Source: Sulfuritalea sp. (GTDB taxonomy: Bacteria; Pseudomonadota; Gammaproteobacteria; Burkholderiales; Rhodocyclaceae). Taken from it: DNA of 64,000 nucleotides. The notes under the pieces were generated by a model, which saw only the letters and a list, made by a program, of their open reading frames with translations, made no database searches and was not told the DNA's origin. Positions 7,646 through 16,740 of this stretch are shown here, piece by piece (the stretch's first letter is position 1; the number at the start of each line of letters is the position of its first letter). The stretch covers positions 48,348 to 112,347 of the forward strand of contig JALHPU010000013.1 of the NCBI GenBank assembly GCA_022842325.1. The letters are read 5' to 3'. The position numbers were made by a program, and so were the translations under genes.

Positions 7646-8165
7646 CAAACAAATCATCAAGGAGCGTCGCCTGCAGGACGACGCATGGAAAGTCGTGACC
7701 CTGGTCGACGGCGAAGCGCCCTTCGACGTTTGCCTGCCGGTCGGCCCGCTGCTGGTGCCGGTGTCGGTCTGGAAGGCGAAGAAGACCTGCCTGATTCATC
7801 GCGAGTACGAGCACGGCACGCCGCTCGGCATCTGGCTCGCGCCGGAGGACGACCTCTCCGAAATCGCCGCCGACATCGACGACTTCACGGTGATCGCCGT
7901 GCATTTCCCGAAATTCGCAGACGGCCGCGGCTACTCGACCGCGCGCCTGCTACGCGAGCGCCATGGCTATGACGGCGAGTTGCGTGCCTTCGGCGACATT
8001 GGCCGCGACCAGATCTTCTTCCTCAATCGCGTCGGCTTCGATGCCTTCGTGATCGGCGAAGGCAAGAGCGCCGAAGACGCGCTGGCCGCCTTCGACGATT
8101 TTCCCGAGAGCTACCAGGGTGACGCGGTCCAGCCGCTGCCCCTGTTCCGCCGACGGGCCGCTTGA
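7638..8165 (+). CDS. DUF934 family protein, sulfur-assimilation associated
   Basis: 175 residues from the ATG at 7638, which has a strong AAGGAGA site 7 bp upstream; in-frame upstream codons belong to cysI. Family features are RRLQDDAWKVV at the N-terminus, GIWLAPEDDL, ADGRGYSTARLLRERHGYDGELRAFG in the centre (quoted in parts: ADGRGYSTARLL, RERHGYDGELRAFG) and DQIFFLNRVGFDAF. Established knowledge: the family almost always sits next to cysI in Alpha-, Beta- and Gammaproteobacteria, but its biochemical role is not defined. The 8-bp overlap with cysI suggests a protein needed in proportion to sulfite reductase, for example as assembly or electron-transfer partner (inference). Confidence 0.85.
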   Translation: MANKQIIKERRLQDDAWKVVTLVDGEAPFDVCLPVGPLLVPVSVWKAKKTCLIHREYEHGTPLGIWLAPEDDLSEIAADIDDFTVIAVHFPKFADGRGYSTARLLRERHGYDGELRAFGDIGRDQIFFLNRVGFDAFVIGEGKSAEDALAAFDDFPESYQGDAVQPLPLFRRRAA

Positions 8166-8189
8166 ACCATCCGTAATCAGGAGCCTGCC

Positions 8190-8954
8190 ATGCTGCGCGA
8201 AAACCTGCCCGATCTGGCGGACCTGGAACTGGTCGCCGCCGTTGCCGAGAAAGCCGTCGGCGTCAAGCAACTGCTGCGCGACGTGGCGCGCGATTACGCT
8301 CCCGCCGTGTTCGCCAACAGCCTCGGCGCCGAGGACATGGTGCTGACCGACATGATCTGGAGCGAAGGCACGCAGATCGGCATCTTCTCGCTGGACACCG
8401 GGCGCCTGCCGGCCGAAACCTACGAGCTGATGGCCCGCGCCGAGCAGAACTACGGCCGCCGCCTTGAGGTCTTTGTGCCGCGCCATGACGCGGTGCAGGA
8501 TTTCATCGCCAGCTTTGGCATCAACGGCTTCTACGACTCGGTCGAAGCGCGCAAGGCCTGCTGCCATGCGCGCAAGGTCGAGCCCCTGCAGCGTGCCCTG
8601 ACCGGCAAACAGGCCTGGATCACCGGCCTGCGCGCAGCGCAGTCGCAGACGCGGGAGAAGCTCAAGACGGTGAGCTTTGACGCGACAAATAATCTGGTCA
8701 AGATCAGCCCGCTGGCCGACTGGAGCGAGCGCGAGGTTTGGGTCTACCTGCGCGCCAACAACGTGCCCTACAACGCGCTGCACGACCGCAATTTCCCGAG
8801 CATCGGCTGCGCCCCCTGCACCCGCGCCATCCAGCCGGGCGAGGACGTACGCGCCGGGCGCTGGTGGTGGGAAACGCCGGAGACCAAGGAGTGCGGCCTG
8901 CATCTGGTCGATGGCCGCCTGCAACGTATTGAAAAGCAAAGGACCGAGACATGA
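8190..8954 (+). CDS. cysH: Adenylyl-sulfate (APS) reductase, thioredoxin-dependent
   Basis: 254 residues; CAGGAG site 7 bp before the ATG. It reduces APS to sulfite and AMP. The four iron-sulfur cysteines of the APS-reducing type are present: Cys124-Cys125 (KACCHARKV) and Cys207/Cys210 (GCAPC). The catalytic cysteine Cys235 lies in the C-terminal ECGLH. PAPS-type enzymes lack the cluster cysteines, so APS is the predicted substrate. This fits the absence of a cysC kinase in the cluster. Its stop overlaps the cysD start in ATGA. Confidence 0.93.
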   Translation: MLRENLPDLADLELVAAVAEKAVGVKQLLRDVARDYAPAVFANSLGAEDMVLTDMIWSEGTQIGIFSLDTGRLPAETYELMARAEQNYGRRLEVFVPRHDAVQDFIASFGINGFYDSVEARKACCHARKVEPLQRALTGKQAWITGLRAAQSQTREKLKTVSFDATNNLVKISPLADWSEREVWVYLRANNVPYNALHDRNFPSIGCAPCTRAIQPGEDVRAGRWWWETPETKECGLHLVDGRLQRIEKQRTET

Positions 8955-9874
8955 GCACGCTGGCTCTGCAGCAGCACGCCACCCTGTCGCACCTGGACTG
9001 GCTGGAAGCCGAAGCCATCCATATCCTGCGCGAGGTCGCCGGGCAATGCGCCAATCCCGCGCTGCTGTTTTCCGGCGGCAAGGATTCGCTGGTGCTGCTG
9101 CGTCTGGCCGAAAAGGCCTTTCGCCCGGGGCGCTTTCCCTTTCCGCTGCTCAACATCGATACCGGCCACAACTACAGCGAGGTGATCGACTTCCGCGACT
9201 TTCGCGCCTGCCAGCTTAACGAGCGCCTGATCGTGCGCTCGGTGGAGGATTCGATGCGGCGTGGTACCGTGGTGCTGAAGTCGCCCGGCGAATCGCGCAA
9301 CAAGCATCAGTCGGTGACCCTGCTCGAAGCCATCGAGGAATTCGGCTTCGATTGCTGCATCGGCGGCGCGCGACGCGACGAGGAAAAGGCGCGGGCCAAG
9401 GAAAGAATTTTTTCCTTCCGCGACGAGTTCGGCCAGTGGGATCCGAAGAACCAGCGCCCGGAGCTGTGGGACCTCTACAACGCACGGGTACACAAGGGCG
9501 AAAACATCCGCGCCTTTCCCATCTCGAACTGGACCGAACTCGACGTCTGGCAGTACATCGAACGCGAAGAACTGCAACTGCCTTCGATCTATTTCGCCCA
9601 CAAGCGCGAGGTAATCCGCAGGAACGGACTGCTGCAACCGGTCACCGAGCTGACACCGGCGCGCACCGGCGACGTGGTCGAAGAATTGACCGTGCGCTTC
9701 CGTACCGTCGGCGACATCACCTGCACTGCGCCGGTCGAATCCGATGCCGATACGGTCGCCCGCATCATCGAGGAAACGGCGGTGACTACCATCACCGAGC
9801 GCGGTGAAACCCGCCTCGACGACCAGACCTCGGAAGCCTCGATGGAACAACGCAAGAAGGAAGGTTACTTTTGA
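8951..9874 (+). CDS. cysD: Sulfate adenylyltransferase subunit 2
   Basis: 307 residues, starting within the ATGA overlap with cysH. This is the catalytic N-type PP-loop ATP pyrophosphatase subunit that makes APS from ATP and sulfate. The PP-loop SGGKDS is near residues 39-44 (LLFSGGKDSLVLLRL); downstream are NIDTGHNY and GGARRDEEKARAKERIFSFR, typical of CysD. The C-terminus RLDDQTSEASMEQRKKEGYF is the conserved family end. Its TGA overlaps the cysN ATG by one base. Confidence 0.95.
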   Translation: MSTLALQQHATLSHLDWLEAEAIHILREVAGQCANPALLFSGGKDSLVLLRLAEKAFRPGRFPFPLLNIDTGHNYSEVIDFRDFRACQLNERLIVRSVEDSMRRGTVVLKSPGESRNKHQSVTLLEAIEEFGFDCCIGGARRDEEKARAKERIFSFRDEFGQWDPKNQRPELWDLYNARVHKGENIRAFPISNWTELDVWQYIEREELQLPSIYFAHKREVIRRNGLLQPVTELTPARTGDVVEELTVRFRTVGDITCTAPVESDADTVARIIEETAVTTITERGETRLDDQTSEASMEQRKKEGYF

Positions 9875-11154
9875 TGAGCGCAATCGAACATCTGCCCGGC
9901 ATCGACAACGGCCTGCTGCGCTTTCTTACCTGCGGCAGCGTCGATGACGGCAAGAGCACCCTGATCGGCCGGCTGCTCTTTGACACCAAGACCATCCTTG
10001 CCGACACACTGCACGCGATCACGCGTACCTCGGAACGCCGCGGGCTCGAAGCGGTCGATCTGTCGCTGCTGACCGACGGCCTACTGGCCGAGCGCGAGCA
10101 AGGCATCACCATCGATGTCGCCTACCGCTACTTCAGCACCGGACGGCGCAAGTACATCATTGCCGATGCCCCGGGTCACGAGCAATACACGCGCAACATG
10201 GTCACGGCGGCCTCGACCGCCAACCTCGCGATCATCCTGATCGACGCGCGCAAAGGCGTGCTGACGCAGACCCGACGCCATTCCTACCTGGCGCATCTGG
10301 TCGGCATTCCCCACATCGTCGTCGCCATCAACAAGATGGACCTTGTCGGCTACGACCAGGCGACCTTCGAGCGCATCCGCAGCGAGTATCTTGAGTTCGC
10401 CGCAACGGTCGGTATCGGCGATGTCCGCTTCATTCCCATGTCGGCGCTGAACGGCGACATGCTCGTCGAACGCGGCGAGAATCTGGACTGGTACTCGGGC
10501 CCGACGCTGCTCGACATTCTCGAGAATGCGCCAACCGCGCACAGCGAACGCGACGAACGTTTCCGCTTTCCGGTGCAATATGTCTGCCGGCCGCAAAAAT
10601 CGGGCGACCTGAAGCTGCACGACTATCGCGGCTTCATGGGCCGCGTTGAATCCGGCGAGATCGCGGTGGGCGACGAGGTGATGGTGCTACCGTCGGAAAC
10701 GCGCACTCGAGTCAAGGCGATCGAGATCTACGATCGTTCCTTGCCGCGCGCGATTGCCGAGCAGTCGGTCACGCTCTTGCTTGAAGACGAGGTCGACACT
10801 TCACGCGGCGACATGATCGTGCGCGCGCAAGAGTCGGCGCTGGTGACACGGCGCATCGAGGCCATGCTTTGCTGGCTGGGCGATGCTCCTCTCGATACTC
10901 GACGCAAGTACCTGATCCGCCAGACCACGCGCGAAACCAAGGCAGCAATCGAGTCCATCGACTACCGGCTGGACATCAACTCATTGCAGCAACTGCCGGC
11001 CGGGAGCCTGAGCATGAACGACATCGCGCGGGTAGCCTTCAGACTGGCGCAACCGCTATGCATCGATGCCTACGCCGAGAATCGCTCCACCGGTGCCTTC
11101 ATCGTGATCGACGAGTCGAACAACAACACGGTCGGCGCCGGAATGATTCTCTGA
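9874..11154 (+). CDS. cysN: Sulfate adenylyltransferase subunit 1 (GTPase)
   Basis: 426 residues from the ATG at 9874, with GAAGGAAGG ending 9 bp upstream. A TTG one codon earlier is possible but less likely. It is a translation-factor-like GTPase that drives APS formation with CysD. G1 is GSVDDGKS (21-28), G3 DAPGHEQ (98-104) and G4 NKMD (153-156), followed by two beta-barrel domains. The length shows no fused CysC kinase domain, consistent with direct APS reduction by the CysH here. Codons near 10826-10855 coincide with an antisense copy of the dispersed repeat (QESALVTR). Last gene of the operon. Confidence 0.95.
   Translation: MSAIEHLPGIDNGLLRFLTCGSVDDGKSTLIGRLLFDTKTILADTLHAITRTSERRGLEAVDLSLLTDGLLAEREQGITIDVAYRYFSTGRRKYIIADAPGHEQYTRNMVTAASTANLAIILIDARKGVLTQTRRHSYLAHLVGIPHIVVAINKMDLVGYDQATFERIRSEYLEFAATVGIGDVRFIPMSALNGDMLVERGENLDWYSGPTLLDILENAPTAHSERDERFRFPVQYVCRPQKSGDLKLHDYRGFMGRVESGEIAVGDEVMVLPSETRTRVKAIEIYDRSLPRAIAEQSVTLLLEDEVDTSRGDMIVRAQESALVTRRIEAMLCWLGDAPLDTRRKYLIRQTTRETKAAIESIDYRLDINSLQQLPAGSLSMNDIARVAFRLAQPLCIDAYAENRSTGAFIVIDESNNNTVGAGMIL
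10826..10855 (-). repeat. Dispersed CAGCGCCGACT-core repeat, copy 4 (antisense in cysN)
   Basis: The minus strand reads GCGCCGTGTCACCAGCGCCG then ACTCTTGCGC. It matches copy 1 at nearly all positions except the middle GTCA/AGCG. In the cysN frame it encodes QESALVTRR; the PaaK-like gene has the related ESALATR at copy 7. Confidence 0.5.
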
Positions 11155-11161
11155 TGGGTGA

Positions 11162-11250
11162 TGCGATCCCGCGAGGGGATACCGTCGCGACGTTGCGCCG
11201 GGGCATATCCCGCAAGGGGATACCGTCCGCGCCTTCGGCGCGGACATAAA
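11162..11250 (+). repeat. REP-like bimodular palindromic repeats, copies 2 and 3 in tandem
   Basis: Copy 2 (11162-11207) and copy 3 (11203-11250) share a CATA junction. Copy 3 is the cleanest: TATCCC-GCAAG-GGGATA, then a 9-bp stem GTCCGCGCC-TTC-GGCGCGGAC and CATAAA. Copy 2 has a degenerated second module. They lie between convergent cysN and rplQ, just before the shared terminator. Confidence 0.75.
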
Positions 11251-11257
11251 ACGAAAA

Positions 11258-11284
11258 GCCAGGCAATGCCTGGCTTCTTGTTTT
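11258..11284. terminator. Bidirectional rho-independent terminator between cysN and rplQ
   Basis: Perfect 8-bp stem GCCAGGCA-A-TGCCTGGC (11258-11274). It has TTCTTGTTTT on the + side, and TTTTCGTTTT follows the stem on the minus side. It can therefore stop both the sulfur operon and the alpha operon. Confidence 0.85.
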
Positions 11285-11297
11285 CGCCGCTACAGCT

Positions 11298-11690
11298 TTA
11301 TTCGGCGGTTGGTGCTTCCACCACTTCGCCCGCCGGGCGATCGAGCAATTCGACGAAGGCCATCGGCGCGTTGTCGCCGACGCGGAAACCCATCTTCAGG
11401 ATGCGCAGATAGCCGCCGTTGCGTGCGGCATAGCGCGGGCCGAGCACCTCGAACAGCTTGCCGACGATTTCGCGATCGCGCGTGCGATCGAAAGCCAGAC
11501 GGCGATTGGCCAGGCTGGGCTTCTTGCCGAGCGTGATCAGGGGTTCCACCACGCGGCGCAATTCCTTGGCCTTGGGCAGCGTGGTCTTGATGGCCTCGTG
11601 GCGCAGCAGCGATACCGCCATGTTACGCAGCATCGCCTGGCGATGGGCCGAGGTCCGATTGAGTTTGCGAAGTCCGTTACCGTGACGCAT
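11298..11690 (-). CDS. rplQ: 50S ribosomal protein L17
   Basis: 130 residues from the ATG at 11690 ([17 protein letters not shown], the family start); upstream in-frame codons are not conserved. L17 sits near the peptide exit tunnel. It is the last gene of the alpha operon, after an unusually wide 131-bp gap from rpoA, and is followed by the bidirectional terminator. The GAGGGA ribosome site is about 7 bp upstream. Confidence 0.97.
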   Translation of the reverse strand: MRHGNGLRKLNRTSAHRQAMLRNMAVSLLRHEAIKTTLPKAKELRRVVEPLITLGKKPSLANRRLAFDRTRDREIVGKLFEVLGPRYAARNGGYLRILKMGFRVGDNAPMAFVELLDRPAGEVVEAPTAE

Positions 11691-11821
11691 TTTGATTCCC
11701 TCGTTTTTTGCGGCCACCGCGCAATGCAAATGGCCGGTTAATGGTTATCGAGTAGGTATTCAGTACAGCTAGTAAAGCAGATGAAACAAGAGCTCCGGGC
11801 CAGGACCCGGCTTTCACTACA

Positions 11822-12799
11822 TCAGGACAGCTTCTCCAGCCCGGCGGGCGGCCAGCTCTCGAGTTTCATGCCCAGGGTCAGGCCGCGCGAAGCCAGCACT
11901 TCCTTGATTTCGTTGAGCGACTTGCGACCCAGATTGGGGGTCTTCAGCAACTCGGTTTCGGTGCGCTGGATCAGATCGCCGATGTAATAGATGTTCTCGG
12001 CCTTCAGGCAGTTGGCGGAGCGAACCGTCAGTTCGAGGTCATCGACCGGACGTACCAGAACCGGATCTACCGAGGTCTGCTTGGGCGCCTCGGCGGACAG
12101 CGGCGTGCCTTCCAGATCGGCGAAAATCGACAACTGCTCCATCAGGATGCGGGCTGCGGTACGCACGGCCTCCTCGGCATTGTCGATGGCGCCGTTGGTT
12201 TCGATGTCGAGGATCAGCTTGTCGAGGTCGGTACGCTGTTCAACGCGCGCGGATTCGACCGAGTAGCTGACACGGCGCACCGGGCTGAACGATGCGTCGA
12301 GCATGATCTGGCCGATGGCGCGGTTTTCACGGGCGATTTCGCGCTGATTGGCCGGCACATAGCCGCGGCCGGACTCGACGCGAATCTGCATGTTGAGCTT
12401 GCCGCCCGGCGCGATGTGGGCAATCACGTGATCCGGATTGACGATCTCGACGTCATGGGTGGTTTCGATGTCGCGCGCTGTGACCACGCCTTCGCCGTTG
12501 CGGGACAGGGTCAGCGTTGCTTCGCGACGATTGTGCATTTTCAGCACCACACCCTTGAGGTTCAACAGAACATCGACCACGTCTTCACGAACTCCGTCCA
12601 GCGTCGAATACTCGTGGAGCACGCCTTCGATCGATACCTCGGTCGGGGCGACGCCTTCCATCGAGGACAGCAGGATGCGGCGCAGGGCATTGCCCAGCGT
12701 ATGGCCATAACCGCGCTCGAACGGCTCCATGACCACACGGGCATGCACCGGCGAAAGCTGCTGGACATCGATACTGCGGGGTTTCAGAAGTGTGTGCAT
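11822..12799 (-). CDS. rpoA: RNA polymerase alpha subunit
   Basis: 325 residues from the ATG at 12799, which lies 6 bp after GAAGGA; the ATG at 12805 would overlap the ribosome site. The N-terminal assembly domain has [20 protein letters not shown]. The C-terminal DNA- and activator-binding domain (about 245-315) has [20 protein letters not shown] and [20 protein letters not shown]. It dimerises to nucleate beta and beta-prime assembly; both those subunits are also encoded in this window. Confidence 0.98.
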   Translation of the reverse strand: MHTLLKPRSIDVQQLSPVHARVVMEPFERGYGHTLGNALRRILLSSMEGVAPTEVSIEGVLHEYSTLDGVREDVVDVLLNLKGVVLKMHNRREATLTLSRNGEGVVTARDIETTHDVEIVNPDHVIAHIAPGGKLNMQIRVESGRGYVPANQREIARENRAIGQIMLDASFSPVRRVSYSVESARVEQRTDLDKLILDIETNGAIDNAEEAVRTAARILMEQLSIFADLEGTPLSAEAPKQTSVDPVLVRPVDDLELTVRSANCLKAENIYYIGDLIQRTETELLKTPNLGRKSLNEIKEVLASRGLTLGMKLESWPPAGLEKLS

Positions 12800-12821
12800 G
12801 TGCATTCCTTCAAATGGACGA

Positions 12822-12848
12822 CGCCTGGCGTCCGAAGGACGCCAGGCG
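12822..12848 (-). promoter_or_regulatory. Perfect hairpin between rpsD and rpoA
   Basis: 12-bp perfect stem CGCCTGGCGTCC with a 3-nt loop and its exact complement. No T-run follows on either strand. It may pause RNA polymerase or protect and process the mRNA within the alpha operon. Confidence 0.55.
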
Positions 12849-12860
12849 CAAAACTACTTA

Positions 12861-13490
12861 TTAACGCGAATACAGTTCGACGACCAGACCCTCGTTGATC
12901 GAGGGCGGCAGATCTTCACGAGCCGGATAGGACTTGAATACGCCTTTGCCTGCCTTGGCGTCGACCTCGATCCACTGCGGGAAGCCGCGCGACTCGGCGG
13001 CTTCCAGCGCGGCCTTGGTGCGCAGGTGGCCACGCGTGCTGTCGAGCAACTGGATGACGTCACCCGGGCGAACGCTGTAGGACGGGATATCCACGCGCTT
13101 GCCGTTGATCAGCACGCCGTTGTGGCGAACCACTTGACGGGCCTCGGCACGCGATACGCCGAAACCCATGCGATAAGCGACGGTGTCAAGACGGCTTTCC
13201 AGCAGCTTGAGCAGGTTCTCGCCGGTCTGTCCCTTCTTGCGCTCGGCATCGCCGAACACCTTGCGGAACTGGCGCTCGAGCACGCCGTAGATGCGGCGGA
13301 TCTTCTGCTTTTCACGCAGTTGCGTGCCATAGCCGGAAAGGCGCTGGCCGGATTTCTGGCCATGCTGACCCGGCGCGTAGGCGCGGCGTTCAACGGAACA
13401 TTTGTCAGTGAAACACTTTTCGCCTTTGAGGAAGAGCTTCTCGCCCTCGCGGCGGCACTGGCGGCACTTGGCATCTAGGTTGCGGGCCAT
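12861..13490 (-). CDS. rpsD: 30S ribosomal protein S4
   Basis: 209 residues. Primary 16S rRNA binder and, in enterobacteria, translational repressor of the alpha operon. The N-terminus has CRQC, then [16 protein letters not shown]: a four-cysteine, zinc-binding type of S4 rather than the cysteine-poor form of E. coli. The S4 RNA-binding domain follows ([20 protein letters not shown]). 20 bp after rpsK. Confidence 0.97.
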   Translation of the reverse strand: MARNLDAKCRQCRREGEKLFLKGEKCFTDKCSVERRAYAPGQHGQKSGQRLSGYGTQLREKQKIRRIYGVLERQFRKVFGDAERKKGQTGENLLKLLESRLDTVAYRMGFGVSRAEARQVVRHNGVLINGKRVDIPSYSVRPGDVIQLLDSTRGHLRTKAALEAAESRGFPQWIEVDAKAGKGVFKSYPAREDLPPSINEGLVVELYSR

Positions 13491-13510
13491 GGTGTCGTAT
13501 CCTTATTGCC

Positions 13511-13900
13511 TTAGATGCGGCGGCGCTTGGGCGGCCGGCATCCGTTGTGGGGAATCGGGGTAATGTCGGTGATGCTGGTAATCTTCATGCCGAGTGCATT
13601 AAGCGCACGAACCGCTGACTCACGTCCGGGGCCGGGGCCCTTGATGCGAACTTCGAGATTCTTGACGCCACACTCCTGCGCTGCCTTGCCCGCCGCTTCA
13701 GCTGCAATCTGCGCGGCAAAAGGAGTCGACTTGCGCGAACCCTTGAAACCGGCTCCGCCAGAGGTAGCCCACGACAGGGCATTGCCCTGGCGATCGGTAA
13801 TCGTGATGATGGTGTTGTTGAAGGAAGCATGAACGTGCGCGATACCTTCGGCGACGTTCTTCTTGACCTTCTTGCGGACTTTGGTTGCGGTCTTAGCCAT
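13511..13900 (-). CDS. rpsK: 30S ribosomal protein S11
   Basis: 129 residues. S11 forms part of the platform of the small subunit near the mRNA exit. Conserved blocks are [36 protein letters not shown] and the C-terminal [12 protein letters not shown]. It starts 15 bp after rpsM. Confidence 0.98.
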   Translation of the reverse strand: MAKTATKVRKKVKKNVAEGIAHVHASFNNTIITITDRQGNALSWATSGGAGFKGSRKSTPFAAQIAAEAAGKAAQECGVKNLEVRIKGPGPGRESAVRALNALGMKITSITDITPIPHNGCRPPKRRRI

Positions 13901-13915
13901 GTAATGGTTCCTGGT

Positions 13916-14281
13916 TTACTTCTTGCCCATCGAAATCGCCTTGCGCGGTCCCTTGCGGGTACGCGCATTTGTGCGGGTGCGCTGACCGCGCACTGGCAGG
14001 CCGCGACGATGACGTACGCCGCGATAGCAGCCAAGGTCCATGAGGCGCTTGATGTTCATCGTCGTTTCGCGGCGCAAATCGCCTTCGACGGTGAACCTGC
14101 CCACCTCTTCACGCAAGCGATCCATCTCGCTATCCGTGAGTTCCTTGATCTTGGCCGAACGCTTGACGCCAACGGCGTCGCAGATTTTCCGCGCACGGGT
14201 GCGGCCAATGCCATAGATCGCCGTCAGTGCGATCTCCGCGTGCTGGTGATTCGGGATGTTGACGCCTGCTATACGAGCCAT
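13916..14281 (-). CDS. rpsM: 30S ribosomal protein S13
   Basis: 121 residues. Head protein contacting the P-site tRNA and L5. [20 protein letters not shown] and the C-terminal basic tail [17 protein letters not shown] are typical. First gene of the alpha operon, 89 bp after rpmJ, with its own promoter in that gap (14346-14374). Confidence 0.98.
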   Translation of the reverse strand: MARIAGVNIPNHQHAEIALTAIYGIGRTRARKICDAVGVKRSAKIKELTDSEMDRLREEVGRFTVEGDLRRETTMNIKRLMDLGCYRGVRHRRGLPVRGQRTRTNARTRKGPRKAISMGKK

Positions 14282-14345
14282 GTGCTTACCTGTTCGTCGC
14301 CGTTAATGCGGTGTGGTGGGTTAGCTGAAAAACGCGAAACCGTAG

Positions 14346-14374
14346 ATTATATCTGATCGGGCCAGCTCAATCAA
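14346..14374 (-). promoter_or_regulatory. Sigma-70-type promoter of the alpha operon
   Basis: On the minus strand TTGATT (14369-14374), a 17-bp spacer and TATAAT (14346-14351). The -35 hexamer contains the TGA stop codon of rpmJ. Transcription would start about 60 bp before rpsM. Confidence 0.75.
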
Positions 14375-14484
14375 CCTTGACGCTGCTTGTGGCGCGGATC
14401 GGTACAGATGATCCTCACCACACCTTTGCGGCGGATGACTTTGCAATTGCGACAGATACGTTTGACCGAAGCCAGAACTTTCAT
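14371..14484 (-). CDS. rpmJ: 50S ribosomal protein L36
   Basis: 37 residues, too short for most ORF filters. It reads [20 protein letters not shown] and ends [13 protein letters not shown]. The zinc ribbon ligands are Cys11, Cys14, Cys27 and His32, so this is the zinc-binding form. L36 is a late-assembling 50S protein. A GGAG site precedes the ATG at 14484, and its stop codon is reused as part of the next promoter. Confidence 0.97.
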   Translation of the reverse strand: MKVLASVKRICRNCKVIRRKGVVRIICTDPRHKQRQG

Positions 14485-14510
14485 TGGAGTTCTCCGGAAA
14501 TAATGCCTAA

Positions 14511-14729
14511 CTACTTGGCGCGGAACACGATGCGACCTTTGGTAAGGTCGTAGGGCGTGAGCTGCACGGTGACCTTGTCGCCTGGAAGAATGCGGATGTA
14601 GTGCATGCGCATTTTCCCGGAGATATGGCCAAGAACAACATGCCCGTTCTCAAGCTTGATGCGGAACGTGGCATTCGGGAGATTTTCGACGACCTCTCCC
14701 TGCATTTCAATTACATCTTCCTTCGACAT
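14511..14729 (-). CDS. infA: Translation initiation factor IF-1
   Basis: 72 residues, a single OB-fold ([20 protein letters not shown], then [16 protein letters not shown]). IF-1 occupies the A site during initiation. It lies between secY (3 bp) and rpmJ (26 bp), the usual position at the end of the spc operon. Confidence 0.98.
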   Translation of the reverse strand: MSKEDVIEMQGEVVENLPNATFRIKLENGHVVLGHISGKMRMHYIRILPGDKVTVQLTPYDLTKGRIVFRAK

Positions 14730-14732
14730 GTT

Positions 14733-16061
14733 TCAACGAACCGGGAACCCGGCTCCTTTGAAGTTGGCCTTTTTCAGAAGACTTTCATACTGATGCGACA
14801 TGACATAGGCCTGGACCTGCGACATGAAATCCATTGTCACCACAACGATAATCAACAGACTGGTACCGCCGAAATAGAACGGCACATTCCATTTGAGGAT
14901 CAGGAACTCGGGCAACAGACAGACCGCCGTGATGTAGATGGCACCGGCCAGGGTCAGGCGGGTTAGGATTTTGTCGATGTAGCGCGCAGTCTGGTCACCG
15001 GGCCGAATGCCGGGAACAAACGCACCGCTCTTCTTCAGGTTGTCCGCTGTCTCCTTGGAGTTGAATACCAGCGCGGTATAGAAGAAGCAGAAGAACACGA
15101 TTGCGGCTGCGTAGAGCATTACATAGATCGGCTGTCCCGGCGAGATCGTCGCGGCAATGTCCTTGAGCCAGGTCATGCCCTCGCCAGCGCCAAACCATCC
15201 GGCTGCAGTAGCCGGGAACAGGATGATCGAGGACGCAAAGATCGGCGGAATGACGCCCGACATGTTCAGCTTCAGGGGCAGATGCGAACTCTGTCCGCCG
15301 TAGACCTTGTTGCCAACCTGGCGCTTGGCATAGTTCACCAGGATCTTGCGCTGGCCCTTTTCCACAAACACCACGAAGCCCGTGACCAGAACCGCCACAC
15401 CGCAAATGAACAGAGCTGACAAGGCATGCATCGCACCAGTACGCACCAGTTCGAACAGACCGCCAAGGGCACTAGGCAAGCCCGCAGCGATGCCGGCGAA
15501 AATGATGATCGAAATGCCATTGCCCAGACCGCGTTCGGTGATCTGCTCGCCCAGCCACATCAGGAACATCGTGCCGGTGAGCAGGGTAAGCACGGTAACG
15601 AAGCGGAACATGAGGCCCGGATCGAGCACCAGTCCGGCCTGCGATTCAAGAGCGATGGCCATGCCCAGGCCTTGAAACAGGGCCAGACCAACGGTGCCAT
15701 AGCGCGTGTATTGGGTAATCTTGCGCCGCCCCGCCTCACCCTCTTTTTTCAGCGCTTCGAGGGTCGGCACTGCGACCGTCATAAGCTGCATGATGATCGA
15801 TGCGGAAATGTAGGGCATGATGCCCAGCGCGAACAGCGTAAAACGCGACAGGGCGCCGCCGGAAAACAGATTGAAGACGCCAAGAATGCCACCCTGCTGA
15901 CCCTGGAACAACTCGGCCAGTTTTACGGGATCAATCCCCGGCACGGGAATATGCGCCCCGATCCGGAATACAACCAGCGCGCCCAGCAGAAACCACAGTC
16001 GGCGCCAGAGGTCGCCGAACTTGCCGGTTTTGCCGAGTGCTGCTGCCTGGGGGCTTGCCAC
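14733..16061 (-). CDS. secY: Protein translocase subunit SecY
   Basis: 442 residues from a GTG at 16061, with AAGGA about 8 bp upstream; no nearby ATG would keep the N-terminus. Ten membrane helices form the Sec channel with SecE (encoded at 41556) and SecG. Recognisable parts are [20 protein letters not shown], the plug-region [20 protein letters not shown] and the cytoplasmic loop [15 protein letters not shown]. 21 bp after rplO. Confidence 0.98.
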   Translation of the reverse strand: MASPQAAALGKTGKFGDLWRRLWFLLGALVVFRIGAHIPVPGIDPVKLAELFQGQQGGILGVFNLFSGGALSRFTLFALGIMPYISASIIMQLMTVAVPTLEALKKEGEAGRRKITQYTRYGTVGLALFQGLGMAIALESQAGLVLDPGLMFRFVTVLTLLTGTMFLMWLGEQITERGLGNGISIIIFAGIAAGLPSALGGLFELVRTGAMHALSALFICGVAVLVTGFVVFVEKGQRKILVNYAKRQVGNKVYGGQSSHLPLKLNMSGVIPPIFASSIILFPATAAGWFGAGEGMTWLKDIAATISPGQPIYVMLYAAAIVFFCFFYTALVFNSKETADNLKKSGAFVPGIRPGDQTARYIDKILTRLTLAGAIYITAVCLLPEFLILKWNVPFYFGGTSLLIIVVVTMDFMSQVQAYVMSHQYESLLKKANFKGAGFPVR

Positions 16062-16082
16062 GCGATCCGTCCTTGTCCGCTA

Positions 16083-16535
16083 TCAGGCAGCGGCGATGTC
16101 CGCAACCGAGCCACCGGCCGCTTCGATTGCAGCACGGGCACCCTTGGTTGCCCCGACGCCTTTGAGCGCAATCTTGCGATTGAGCTTGCCCGACAGGATC
16201 ACCTTGGCCGACAGCGCGTCGCCAGCAATCACGCCGGCTTGCTTCAAAACCAGCAAATCGACTTCTTCAACCGGCAACTTGTCCAACTCGGACAAACGCA
16301 CTTCAACGTTGCGGCTTGCCGTCAGGGAAACGAATCCGCGCTTAGGCAAACGACGTTGCAGCGGCATCTGGCCGCCCTCAAAACCGACCTTGTGGAAACC
16401 ACCGGCGCGTGACTTCTGGCCTTTATGCCCGCGACCGGCTGTCTTGCCGAGTCCGCTGCCAATGCCGCGTCCGACACGCTTGGAGGCGTGCTTGGAGCCG
16501 GCGCCCGGCTTCAAATTATTAAGTTCCATGCTCAT
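16083..16535 (-). CDS. rplO: 50S ribosomal protein L15
   Basis: 150 residues. The glycine/arginine-rich N-terminus ([20 protein letters not shown]) threads into 23S rRNA during assembly. Two ATGs are possible (16535 and 16529); AAAGGGA spacing favours the first. It lies between rpmD and secY. Confidence 0.97.
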   Translation of the reverse strand: MSMELNNLKPGAGSKHASKRVGRGIGSGLGKTAGRGHKGQKSRAGGFHKVGFEGGQMPLQRRLPKRGFVSLTASRNVEVRLSELDKLPVEEVDLLVLKQAGVIAGDALSAKVILSGKLNRKIALKGVGATKGARAAIEAAGGSVADIAAA

Positions 16536-16554
16536 CGCGATATCCCTTTAACCC

Positions 16555-16737
16555 TTAGCCTTCGCACTTCAGCAGATAGGCCACTTTACGGATCATGCCG
16601 CGCACAGCCGGCGTATCCTCCAGCACAGCCGAACTGTTAACCCTCTTCAGGCCCAGTCCGCGGACGGTCGCACGATGATCCTGCTTGGTGCCGATGACAC
16701 TTTTAACCAGCGTGACCTTGATCGTTTTGTCAGCCAT
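16555..16737 (-). CDS. rpmD: 50S ribosomal protein L30
   Basis: 60 residues. A small single-domain 23S-binding protein with the motifs [20 protein letters not shown] and [20 protein letters not shown]. Three bases after rpsE. Confidence 0.97.
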   Translation of the reverse strand: MADKTIKVTLVKSVIGTKQDHRATVRGLGLKRVNSSAVLEDTPAVRGMIRKVAYLLKCEG

Positions 16738-16740
16738 GAC

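Noticed and set aside
15994..16010. AGTCGGCGCCAGAG in secY, resembling the dispersed repeat
   Set aside because: It encodes the conserved SecY segment LWRRLWF and lacks the GCGCTGG part, so it is ordinary coding sequence.
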